DNA of 64,000 bases from Megaustenia siamemsis (taxonomy: Eukaryota; Mollusca; Gastropoda; Stylommatophora; Ariophantidae), in NCBI GenBank assembly GCA_032433765.1, contig JAVIAB010000159.1:55620833-55684832 (forward strand), written 5' to 3'. Shown piece after piece: positions 9,650 through 21,600 of this stretch. Below the pieces are notes generated by a model. That model was not told where the DNA came from. It made no database searches and worked only from the letters and a program-made list of their open reading frames with translations. The stretch's first letter is position 1, and every line of letters starts with the position of its first letter. A program made the translations under genes and the position numbers.

Positions 9650-12600
9650 TTACTGAGTTTTTCTCTTAGAGCTGAATGTGTTCCAAGTGTCTATAAGGAA
9701 AGGGATTGTGTACAGAAATGGGTTTGCTGCAGAATTTATGGGAATAACAATAGCCGTTACCCAGGCGAAAACATCGTTGCTGATCTCATGACCGAAAAGA
9801 GACAAGAAACCCATAATTCCTATAGGAAACCAACAGAAGAAGCTGAACAGAGCTACCAGAGATAGTTGTTTGGCCACTAGTATATCTTCCGCCAACCTAG
9901 GAGACGTGCTAGAGGCTGTCCGACTAATTCTGTTCTCTGACATGGCTCGAAAAATGGCAATTTGAGTGTAAGAGAGGACGATACACAGACAAGAGTTGAG
10001 TACGATGAACACGCCAAATGAGTAGCCCCAGCCGTTAAGACGTTTAGCTGTCAAAGGTAAGCCAATACACATTGAATTAGAGGAGTTTATCTCAAACGTG
10101 AGAGCTGCTGGCGTCAGAGCAAGAAGAAAACCAATGATCCAAGACAACGACAAAGCCACAATTTTACCAAGTTTTGAAAACTTGACTTGACCAAATGGAA
10201 ACTTCATTATCAAAAACCTGTTCAAAGAAATAAGGAAAATAAATAGCAGTGATGTTTCACTAGAGAGAGTGGCTAAAAATCCAGTAGTTTTACATAAAAT
10301 ACTTTCTCTCCAGGTCTTGTCATACAGAACATAAACGTCACTATAGTAGTAGTCTGCTCCAACAATAATGAACAAATTGACTCCCATAATAAAATCCGAA
10401 ATGCCCAAATTTGTTATAAACAGGCCATAACTATCTCTCAGAGATAACCTAGCCCAGATCATGCGATACACAATAACTAGCAAGTTACCAGAAGTTGCAA
10501 GAACTGCTACCACCAAGAGAAGAGCTCTCTGAACACTGAGTCCTATCAGATTAAAACAAGAAGATATTGCGGCATTCGGAGCATGACACATGTGGTATGG
10601 GATGTTGTTGCCTCTGATCTGCGGACAGCACATTTCAAAACTGTCCGTGTACAGATGTTGGCTGATAGTGAGACCATTAAAGAAATCTTCATAGAAATTG
10701 TCCACGGTTAGTCCACGTAGATCTAGTGTTTGTAAATTCTGCCTTGAATAAAATATTTTCTTTTGAGAAAGACGGACAAGTGTAAAACTTAAACTTAAAT
10801 GTTTCAGATTTGGAAATGCTTCAAGGAAAGATGCATCGAGACGGTAGAAACCCGTGTAGGAGAGATCAAGTGTTTCTAGGAATGGGAGCTCTACATATTT
10901 TATAGATGAGAGCTCTCTATTATGTGACAAATTTAGATGACGGATATTTTGCATTTCGGAAAAATGCGTTTCCCTTCCATCGATTTGCTGTTGTTGGTTG
11001 TAACTAAAGTCTAAGCTCTGAAGATTATACATATGGTTAGTTTCCTTAAACAATGTTAGGATATTTGAATTGCAATTTGACAATTTAAGAAATATTAATT
11101 CACGCAACTGATAATAATTTGTACTATTGATACCAGATAGATCGACACCAGACATGTCCACATAAGTAACAGACGGAGGTCTCACTCTATCATAATCCTC
11201 CCAAAAGAAAGATAACTTGGTGAAATCAACTGTTCTGTAGTTACTGGATAGAGTTACTGTCCCTGACACACAACGGAAGCCTTCTCGGCAACGAATGCCA
11301 CAATCCACTTCGTCGTCTTTATATGGACAGTCATTATATCTGTTACAGACCAGGTCAGGATGTAGGCAAATTTGACTTTTCCAACAGAGAAAGTTTCCAG
11401 TGCAGGGAGAAATGTGGTCAGCTTGCTCATCTTCTCCAGCAGGACAATCGTGTATCTTGTCAAGGACATAATGTTGAGGAATACAGTATGTGCTCGGACA
11501 TTTAACATATCCTACTGGACATTCAAAGTCTATGCAATGCTTCAAATGGGACATATCTCTACATCCTAGAACAGCTCCGTACATGTCTCTGACATAAACA
11601 CACATGGGGGCCCACATTCTCTCACCATTTTTGAGGTTGCAAGTGTCAGCTGTTTTCAGTTTTCCTATATTCTCGTACAAAGGTCCCTCCCATCCAGTAC
11701 AGTCAACGTTTCCATCTTTAAGCTGCGAGAGGTGAACACATTTATCATCACAAATAAAAGCGCAAGTTTCATCTCTCTTCTGATGCGTGTAAGGAATCAC
11801 ACTTTCATCGCTGAATTCTTCGCCAGTGATGAGATCACAAACTGGACAATCAATCTCGCCATCATTAATCCAGCGCCGTAACAAACAAGATCCGTCACAG
11901 CAGGGTATCCCGGGACAAGTAATTCTCGCTTTCACCCACGTATCTTTGAGACTGTCATAACAGGCATTTTCATCTTGGAAGTTGCTGCACTCAGCTAGGC
12001 CGTTACAAACAAGCCAGTAGGAAATGAATCGAGGTTCTTGTGCTTCTTCCCCACAATCAAACAGGGGAAATAACTTGTAATCTATTAGCTTAAGGAATTT
12101 ACGAAAATCTTTGTTTCTGGAGCTGAACGAGACAGACACTATATTATTTCTAAATTTCACAAAACCTCCACTATTTAAGGCTCGACTGAAACTTTCATTT
12201 GTGGCAGGTTTTATACCAATCAGGAAGTTGTCCTCAATTCTACGAGGCATTGAGACCTCACAAAAAATGAATGAACTAACAAGCGAGCAATCAACGTCCG
12301 CCCATCCATCAACAAAACCACCTTCGTATCTGGAAAAGTCAGAGACATTTATATCTTCTCTCCAGTCAAACCGCCACACAGCACATCCGTTGCTATAGCC
12401 ACCAGAAGGTTTACCAGGCAGCCAACTATTAACCAATAGGAGCCGACTAACATTTCGTTCAAACAATTCCCAACGAAATCTCCTGGCAATGCTACTTTTA
12501 TCTCTGTAGAGACCAATATAAAAGAGAGCCGACAAATCTGAAAGTTCTCCACGTTTTCTAAAATCATTGAAATATGAATGTATCCTGGTCTGTACAAATA

Positions 12601-13371
12601 ATAACTCGTGTTTACTTTCAATTGTGACCACATTGGAATGTTCAACATTAGTGCAAGTAGAATATGTCTCTTCACTGTTGCTTCCATTATCAGACTCCAA
12701 CATCTTGTAACAAGAGATCGACTCAGCAGAAATGTTATGTTCAAGCTTCCACCATCCTTCCAGACACTGGTTACACATTGCTAGAGATAATAAATGTTTT
12801 CTAGGAATTGACACGTAGTAGTCCACAAGAAGTGTGTCCCTGAGATGAACAATTTCCTTGTCGTACTTTACATCCAACACAACAACAAATACCTTTATGT
12901 CCGTGTCTTGTTGCTGTAAAATATGTGGTACATCTCTCGTTTCACCATATGACATACCTTTACCATAAAGAAAAATAATAGCAAGACGGGTGACGTTTTC
13001 CCTGACTCCTCCCATCTCAGAAAATAAATGTTGAACAAACTGGACTTTTAGTTCAACGGTTTCATTGATGTTACCATAACCCTGGAACATGTCATGCTCG
13101 TCATAGAATCCGTAGGGTTTGTGGTTAAAAGATGAGCCAAGATACCAGGAGCTGACGTTAACGTTGGGATTGTTAACGGAGTACCAGTCGTAGACTTCAG
13201 CGAACAGAACTCGAGGTGCTATCTTGTTGTGATTTACCAGATGATTAATAAAGTTACCACACATAGACTGTCCGTAATCATTTATTTTATTAAAATACAA
13301 ACACAACATATCAATGTCATCTGTAGAGCATCCAGCTAACGGGAAATTGGGGAATTCTTTTTTGGAAAAAA
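9650..13371 (-). CDS. GRL101-like multidomain 7TM receptor, gene 2 (3' exon; canonical 7TM)
   Basis: Residue numbers count from the in-frame ATG at 13417, but the exon begins near residue 16 at a splice site, so residues 1-15 are probably intronic. Order: degenerate vWA-like domain (about 66-205), C-type-lectin-like domain (about 310-392; GWADVDC...FIFCEV), LDLa-type cysteine modules (about 454-720; best copy 684-706), about six LRRs (752-905) with a CC-containing cap, and 7TM (about 956-1243). Class A landmarks are present: N978 (1.50), D1008 (2.50), NRF with R1067 (3.50), W4.50, Y1150 (5.58), CWFP (1195-1198), NPxxY with Y1236, and TM3/ECL2 cysteines 1042 and 1117. The tail after TM7 is about 19 residues. 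Several NxS/T sequons lie in the ectodomain. It should signal through heterotrimeric G proteins; the ligand is unknown. It is a paralogue of gene 1, in the same orientation. Confidence 0.88.
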
Positions 13372-13386
13372 CTGCAAAGATAAAAT
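13372..13386 (-). other. 3' splice site (phase 1) at the start of the gene 2 exon
   Basis: The minus strand reads TTTTATCTTTGCAG and then TTTTTTCCAAAAAAGAA. The AG is at 13373-13372, preceded by a pyrimidine-rich tract. Counting back from the shared PNFPL motif, the junction falls at the same residue and the same phase (1) as in gene 1. Phase-1 introns typically separate signal-peptide exons from ectodomains. Confidence 0.75.
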
Positions 13387-13981
13387 GTGTTATATAAATA
13401 TAATCTCTAATAGACAATGAGGGACGTTATATAATACATTATATGTGTGGCTTGATTTCTGAATGCATCAAAGCTTAACTGTACTGTTATAATAAACTAC
13501 GTGACTTTGGTAACTGCCGATTCAAAACTCCTCATATGTTATTATTTAATACGGAGCTTTATAAAGCAACTTCTAATTTTCTGTCCACTTATCTTTCGTT
13601 TTTTTTTTTAAAATAACCTTTTATTATAATAATTTCCTTTCTTTTACTCTAATCAGCTGTAGGTCAATACGCTTTTTTGGCGCACGTAATAACAATTTCA
13701 TATTTCCAATAAAAAAAAATATTTACTACCAGTCTTATATTTCCCCTTCTCTGACCACCAAAGTCTTCGTTGTTCCCTTATCTTGGACGAGTTTTATCAA
13801 TTTTCAGATACACAAAGAAAGTTGATCATATTGGACCATTGGAATATATTTTTGCTGTCCATTTAAATGTTTATTTATAGATTAGCAAATATATATAACA
13901 AAAACCGATTCTTTCCCCCAATTTCAGATCTGTGCTACTGTTTTGGCTTTCGTGTTTAGTTAGTTGTAGTAGTTGTAGTTA
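13387..13981. other. Intron or upstream sequence of gene 2, nothing recognised
   Basis: AT-rich, with T and A runs. I could not find an exon with a signal peptide on the minus strand. The 5' exon of gene 2 may lie here, between the repeats to the right, or beyond the satellite. Confidence 0.4.
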
Positions 13982-14402
13982 GTCGAAGGCTCCGAAATCA
14001 CTGCAAACGAATTCAAATCCATAATTACTCAATCGGCTGTGCCAGTGGAATTATCCCAGTTAACATCCTATCGCACTGAAGGATCCAAACAAAGAAAGAC
14101 AGCTGCATTCCCCATCATAGCTGCCACAGCACATGCCAAAAGACCTTATTCAAGGCATAGCATCACCGAAAGTTAACGCAGCCAAACAGTCACTTCACCA
14201 TATGATATCATCAATCATCGTAAACAATAGCAATATCAAAATATGAACTGGGTGAATTACACAGCTCACAGTGTGCACAGATAATTAAATTCAGTGGTTT
14301 AGGCAGCAATCCGAGCTTGGAATATGAGGAAACTGCAACAAGGAACCCTTTGCAAACAGAGATTCAACGGTTCATGACTGTTATACGCCATGTTGACCGG
14401 AA
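13982..14402 (-). repeat. Interspersed repeat, copy B (inverted relative to copy A)
   Basis: The reverse complement aligns with 8740-9150 from the GTTGACCGGAAG end through ACTGCAAACGAATT. Copies A and B differ by many substitutions and small gaps, so they are old. Together they bracket gene 2 in inverted orientation. Confidence 0.75.
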
Positions 14403-15123
14403 GTCCGTATTTAGATGTATGTGTTTAAAGGTAGAATATTTTGTAAAATGCACCAGATGAAGACTTTCGCCGAAACGTCATTGCATGTATCATTTCTCTA
14501 AAAATTTAGTTGCTTTATATCGTTGTTTGTTTATGTCATATACTGCATATTTAAAAAAAAATGCAATTGCTAAAACACAGAAATGGAAGATATTTATGCT
14601 GTCAAAATTACTTGAACGTAAAGTCTTGCAAAGCTGAAATCAGTCATTTTGAAATTAATTCTACAACCACTCAAAAATAAACCTATTCCTGCACTCGTTT
14701 ATTCTGACCATTTTCTTATTTCCATCAACATTTTTTATGCTTATTACACTTTCTCATGAAATCCCTTCTACTTTTTATCTTGCAACAATTTATGTTCTCA
14801 ATTTAACTGCATGTGCTGAAGTTATACCACAAAATTATGGGGGAAAATTAGTATCAGGCCAATTATAGAACAACAGATCAGCGCTTCCTAAACGGGGCTG
14901 AGGAAAATAAATGATGCAGCATTCACAACAAAGAAGCTAGCTAAAAAGACAACAGAACACAATCACAATGTGTGATATATTTTTTCATTTAGGTGTCATG
15001 ACGGCTGCATGGAGATAGTTATTTTTTTTCTGACTTGTCGCTTTCGGGCGTATTTAAATTATTTGTACTACTTAAAATGACAGTCTGGTTGTGAAATAAT
15101 GTGCTGCTATTCCCCGTTGTAGT
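14403..15123. other. Spacer left of the satellite; weak hammerhead-like motif, otherwise nothing recognised
   Basis: AT-rich, no coding frame. At 14454-14480 CAGATGA, a short insert, then CGAAACGTC resembles the core spacing of hammerhead ribozymes carried by some retroelements, but it is degenerate (see findings). Confidence 0.35.
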
Positions 15124-15167
15124 TATCGATACTTCTGGCGAGCGGATGAACTATAACTGTATCGATA
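15124..15167. repeat. Inverted repeat at the satellite boundary
   Basis: TATCGATAC (15124-15132) and GTATCGATA (15159-15167) are perfect 9-base inverted arms around a 26-base loop. The right arm merges into the first satellite monomer, whose own ATCGATA core is part of the arm. Confidence 0.75.
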
Positions 15168-18100
15168 TTTTAGTCGCAAATGATTTATTCTTCTTGTGTC
15201 GACGTGTTTACCTGTCATCAATAGGTCAGTGGCAATGATTTATTCTTCTTGTGTCGACATGTTTACCTGTCATTGATAGGTCAGTGGGAAATGATTTATT
15301 CTTCTCGCATCAACATGTTTACCTGTCATCGATAGGTCAGTGGCATATGCTTTATTCTTCTCGTGTCGTCGTGTTTACCTGTCATCGATAGGTCAGTGGC
15401 ATATGATTTATTCATCTCGTGTCGACGTGTTTATCTGTCATCGACAGGTCAGTGGCATATGATTTATTATTCTCTTGTCAACGTGTTTACCTGTCATCGA
15501 TAGGTCAGTGGCATATGATTTCTACTTATCGTGTCTACGTGTTTACCTGTCATCGATAGGTCAGTGGCATATGATTTATTCTTTTCGTGTCGACATGTTT
15601 AGCTGTCATTGATAGGTCAGTGGGAAATGATTTATTCATCTCGCGTCGTCGTGTTTAACTGTCATCGATAGGTCAGCGCCATATGATTCATTCTTCTGGT
15701 GTCAACGTGTTTACCTGTCATCGATAGGTCAGCGGCTTATGATTTATTCTTCTCGTGTCGACGTGTTTATCTGTCATCGATAGGTCAGTGGCATATGACT
15801 TACTCATCTCCTGTCGACGTATTTACCTGTCATCGGTAGGTCAGTGGCATATGACTTATTCTTCTCGTGTCGACGTGTTTACCTGTCATCGCCAGGTCAG
15901 TGGCATATGATTTATTCTACTCGTGTCAACGTGTTTAACTATCATCGATAGGTCAGTGACATATGATTTATTCATCTTCAGTAGACGTATTTACCTGTCA
16001 TCGATTGGTCAGTGGCATATGATTTATTCTTCCCGGGTTTACGTGTTTACCTGTCATCGATAGGTCAGTGGCACATGATTTATTCTTCTCGAGTCGACGT
16101 GTTTACCTGTCATCTTTAGGTGAGTGGCATATGATTTATTCTTTTCGTGTCGACATGTTTAGGTGTCATTGATTGGTCAGTGGGAAATGATTTATTCATC
16201 TCGCGTCGTCGTGTTTAACTGTCATCGATAGGTCAGTGGCATATGATTTACTCTTATCGTTTCGACGTGATTACTTATCATCGATAGGTCAGTGGCATAT
16301 GATTTACTCTTCTCGTGTCGACGTGTTTACCTGTCATTGATAGGTCAGTGGGAAATGATTTATTCTTCTCGCGTCAAAGTGTTCACCTGTCATTGATCAG
16401 TCAGCGGCACATGATTTATTCTTCTTGTGACGACGTGTTTACCTGTCATCGATTGGTCAGTGGCATATGATTTATTCTCCTCGTGTCGACATGTATACCA
16501 GTCATCGTTAGGTCAGTGGCATTTGATTGATTCTTCTCGTGTCGACATGTTTAACTGTCATCGATAGGTCAATGGCATATGATTTATTCTTTCCGTGTCC
16601 AATTTGTTTATCTGTCGTCGATATGTCAGTGGCATATGATTTATTCTTCTCGTGTCGACGCGTTTACCTGTCATCGATAGGTCAGTGGCATATGATTTAT
16701 TCTCCTCGTGTCGACATGTATACCAGTCATCGTTAGGTCAGTGGCATTTGATTGATTCTTCTCGTGTCGACATGTTTAACTGTCATCGATAGGTCAATGG
16801 CATATGATTTATTCTTTCCGTGTCCAATTTGTTTATCTGTCGTCGATATGTCAGTGGCATATGATTTATTCTTCTCGTGTCGACGCGTTTACCTGTCATC
16901 GATAGGTCAGTGGGAAATGATTTATTCTTCTCGTGTCGACGTATTTACCTGTCATTGATAGGTCGGTTGGAAATGCTATATTCTTCTCGCGTCGAAGTTT
17001 TCACCTGTCATTGATCGGTCAGCGGCACATGATTTATTTATCTCCTGTCGACGTATTTACTTGTCATCGATAGGTCAGTGGCATATCATTTATTCTACTC
17101 GTGTCGACGTGTTTACCTGTCATCGATAGGGCAGTGGCATATGATTTATTCCTCTCGTGTCGACTTGTTTACCTGTCATCGATAGGTCAGTGGCTTATGA
17201 TTTATTCTTCTCGTGTCGACGCGTTTACCTGTCATCGACTGGTCTGTGGCATATGATTTATTCATCTCCTGTCGACGCGTTTACCTGTCATCGATAGGTC
17301 TGTGGGAAATGATTTATTCTTCTCGTGTCGACATGTTTACCTGTCATTGATTGGTCATTGGCATATGATTTATTCTTTTCGTGTCTAAGTGTTTACCTGT
17401 CATCGATAGGTCAGTGGCATATGCTTTATTCTTCTCGTGTCGACGTGTTTACCTGTCATCGATAGGTGAATGGCATATGATTTATTCTTCTCGTGTCGAC
17501 ATGTTTACCTGTCATCGAAAGATCAGTGGCATATGATTTATTCATCTCCTTTCGACGTGTTTCCCTGTCATCGATAAGTCAATGGCAATGATTTTTTTTT
17601 CTCGTGTCGACGTGTTTACCTGTCATCGATAGGTCAGTGGCAAATGATTTATTCTTCTCGTGTCGACGTGTTTACCTGTCATCGATAGGTCAGTGGCATA
17701 TGCTTTATTCTTCTCGTGTCGACGTGTTTACCTGTCATCGATAGGTCAATGGCATATGATTTATTCTTCTCGTGTCGACATGTTTACCTGTCATCGGCAG
17801 ATCAGTGGCATATGATTTATTCATCTCCTTTCGACGTGTTTCCCTGTCATCGATAAGTCAATGGCAATGATTTATTCTTCTCGTATCGACATGTTTACCT
17901 GTCATCGATTGGTCAGTGGCATATGATTTATTCTTCATGTGTCGACGTATTTACCTGTCATTGATAGGTCAGTTGGAAATGATTTATTCTTCTCGCATCG
18001 AAGTGTTCACCGGTCATTGATCGGTCAGCGGCACATGATTTGTTCTTCTCGTGTCGACATGTTTACCTGTCATTGATAGGTCAGTGGCATATGGTTTATT

Positions 18101-18649
18101 CATCTCCTGTCGACATATTTACCTATCATCGATAGGTCAGTGGCATATTATATATTCATCTCCTGTCGATGTATTTATTTGTCATAGGTCAGTGGCATTT
18201 GATTGATTCTTCTCGTGTCGACATGTTTAACTGTCATAGATAGGGCAGTGGCATATGATTTATTCTTCTCGTCTCGAAGTGTTTACCTGTCATCGATTAG
18301 TCAGTGGCATATGATTTATTCTTTCCGTGTCTAAGTGTTTACATGTCGTCGATAGGTCAGTGGCAATTTATTTATTCTTTATCTTTCGACGTGTTTACCT
18401 GTCATCGATAGATCAGAGCATATGATTTATTCTTCTCGTGTCGACGCGTTTACCTGTCATCGATAGGTCAGTGGGGAATGATTTATTCTTCTCGTGTCGA
18501 CGTATTTACCTGTCATTGATAGGTCAGTGGGAAATGATTTATTCTTCTCGCGTCGAAGTGTTCACCTGTCATTGATCAGTCAGCGGCACATGATTTATTC
18601 TTCTTGTGACGACGTGTTTACCTGTCATCGATTGGTCAGTGGCATTTGA
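15161..18649. repeat. Left flank of the satellite (non-homogenised; older arrangement)
   Basis: Monomers here do not follow the 4139-bp period. From 16752 to 18650 the spacing between two landmark monomers (ATTTGATTGATTCTTCTCG) is 1898 bp, almost the same as in the right flank (57517 to 59414, 1897 bp). In the core the equivalent spacing is 672 bp. The extra block (about 16918-18180; marker GGTCGGTTGGAAATGCTATA) is absent from core copies. Confidence 0.8.
16467..16917. repeat. Local 225-bp tandem duplication (four monomers)
   Basis: 16467-16691 and 16692-16916 appear identical by eye, each starting at TTTATTCTCCTCGTGTCGAC. The matching short frames at 16527 and 16752 begin with the same peptide. 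The duplication occurs only here in the window. Confidence 0.85.
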
Positions 18650-21600
18650 TTGATTCTTCTCGTGTCGACATGTTTAACTGTCATCGATAAGGCAGTGGCA
18701 TATTATGTATTCTTCTCGTGTCGACGTGTTTACCGGTTATCGATAGGTCAATGGCATATGATTTATTCTTTCCGTGTCCAATTTGTTTATCTGTCGTCGA
18801 TATGTCAGTGGCATATGATGTATTCTTCTCGTGTCGACGTGTTTACCTGTCATCGCCAGGTCAGTGGCATATGATTTATTCTTCTCGTGTCAAAGTGATT
18901 ACCTGTCATCGATAGGTCAGTGGGAAATTATATATTCTTGTCGATTCGACGTGTTTACCTATCATCGATAGCTTTGAGGCATGTTTTATTCATCTCCTTT
19001 CGACATGTTTACCTTTCATTGATAGGTCAGTGGGAAATGATTTATTCATCTCGTGACGACATGTTTACCTGTCATCGATAGGACAGTGGCATATGATTTA
19101 CTCTTCTCGTGTCGGCGTGTTTACCTGTCATCGATAGGTCACTGGCATAAGATTTATTCTTCTTGTGTCGACATGTTTACCTGTCATCAGATAGGTAAGT
19201 GGGAAATGATTTATTCTTCACGTGTCGACATGTTTACCTGTCATTGATAGGTCAGTGGGAAATGATTTATTCTTCTTGCGTCGAAGTGTTTACCTGTCAT
19301 CGATAGGTCAGTGGCACATGATCTATTCTTCTCGTGTCGGTGTGTTTTTATGTAATCGATAGGTCAGTGGCATGCGATTTATTTTTCTCGTGTCGACGTG
19401 TTTATCTGTCATGGACAGGTCAGTGGCATGTGGTTTATTCATCGCCTGTCGACATATTCAACTGTCATCGATAGGTCAGTGGCATATGATTGATTCTTCT
19501 CGTGTCGACGTGTTTACGTGTCATCGATAGGTCACTGGGAAATGATTTATTCTTATCGTGTCGACGTGTTTACCTGTCATCGTATGGTCAGTGGCTTATG
19601 ATTTATTTTTCTCGTGTCAACGTAATTTCCTGCCATCGATAGGTCAGTGGGAAATGATTTATTCTTCTGGTGTCGAGGTGTTTACCTGTCATCTTTAGGT
19701 CAGTGGCATATGATTTATTTTTTTCGTTTCGACATGTTTAGCTGTCATTGATAGGTCAGTGGGAAATGATTTATTCATCTCGCGTCGTCGTGTTTAACTG
19801 TCATCGATAGGTCAGTGGCATATGATTTATTCTTATCGTGTCGACGTGTTTACTTATCATCGATAGGTCAGTGGCATATGATTTACTCTTCTCATGTAGA
19901 CGTGTTTACCTGCCATCGATAGGCCAGTGGCGTATGATTTATTCTTCTCGTGTCGGCGTGTTTACCTGTCATCGATAGGTCACTGGCATATGAATTATTC
20001 TTCTCGTGTCGACGTGTTTACCTGTCATTGTTAGGTCAGTGGGGAATGATTTATTCTTCTATCGTCGTCGTGTTTAACTGTCATCGATAGGTCACTGGCA
20101 TATGATTCATTGTTCTCGTGTCAACGTGTTAACCTATCATCGATAGGTCAGTGGCATATGATTTTTCTTCTCGTGTCAACGTGTTTAATTATCATCGATA
20201 GGTCAGTGACATATGATTTATTCATCTTCAGTCGACGTATTTACCTGTCATCGATTGGTCAGTGGCATATAATTTCTTCTTCTCGTGTCGACGTGTTTAC
20301 CTTTCATCGATAGGTCAGTGGCATATGATTTATTCTTCCCGGGTTTACGTGTTTACCTGTCATCGATAGGTCAGTGGCACATGATTTATTCTTCTCGTGT
20401 CGACGTGTTTACCTGTCATCTTTAGGTGAGTGGCATATGATTTATTCTTTTCGTGTCGACATGTTTAGGTGTCATTGATTGGTCAGTGGGAAATGATTTA
20501 TTCATCTGGCGTCGTCGTGTTTAACTGTCATCGATAGGTCAGTGGCATATGATTTACTCTTATCGTGTCGACGTTTTTACTTATCCTCGATAGGTCAGTG
20601 GCATATGATTTACTCTTCTCGTGTCGACGTGTTTACCTGTCATCGATAGGCCTGTGGCGTATGATTTATTCTTCTCGTGTCGACATGTTTAGCTGTCATT
20701 GATAGGTCAGTGGGAAATTATTTATTCATCTCCTGGCAACGTATTCACCTGTAATCTTTAGGTCAGTGGCATATGATACATTGTTCTCGTGTCAACGTGT
20801 TTAACTGTGTTCGATAGGTTAGTGGCATATGATTTATTCTGCTCGTGTGAACGTGTTTCTGTCATCGATAGGTCAGTGGCATATGATTTATTCATCTCCT
20901 GTCGACGTATTTACCAGTCATCGATTGGTCAGTGGCATATAATTTCTTCTTCTCGTGTCGACGTGTTTACCTGTCATCGATAAGTCAGTGGCATTTTATT
21001 TATTCTTCTCGTGTCGAAGTGTTTACCTGTCATCGATAGGTCAGTGGCATATGATTTATTCATCTCCTGTCGACGTATTTACCTGTCATCGATTGGTCAG
21101 TGGCATATGATTTATTCTTCTCGTGTCGACATGTTTACCTGTCATCGACAGATCAATGGCATATGATTTATTCATCTCCTTTCGACGTGTTTACCTGTCA
21201 TCGATAAGTCAATGGCATTTATTTATTCTTCTCGTGTCGACGTGTTTACCTGTCAATGATAGGTCAATGGCATATTATTTATTCTGCTCCTGTCGACGTG
21301 TTTACCTGTCATGGATAGGTCAGTGGCATACGATTTATTCTTCTCGTGTCGACATGTTTACCTGTCATTGATAGGTCAATGGCATATGATTTATTCTTCT
21401 CGTGTCGACGTGTTTGTCTGTCATCGATAGGTCAGTGGCATATAATTTATTCTTCTCGTGTCGACGTGTTTAGCTGTCATCGATAGGTCAGTGGCATATG
21501 ATTTTTTCTTCCCGTGTTGACGTGTTTACCTGTCATCGAAAGGTTTGTGGCATATGGTTTTTTCATCTCCTGTCGACATATTTACCTGTCATCGATAGGT

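Noticed and set aside
11254..12744. Other-frame open stretches inside gene 2 (e.g. 12349-12744 minus, 12111-12398 plus)
   Set aside because: Lie within the conserved receptor exon in other frames and have no recognisable features.
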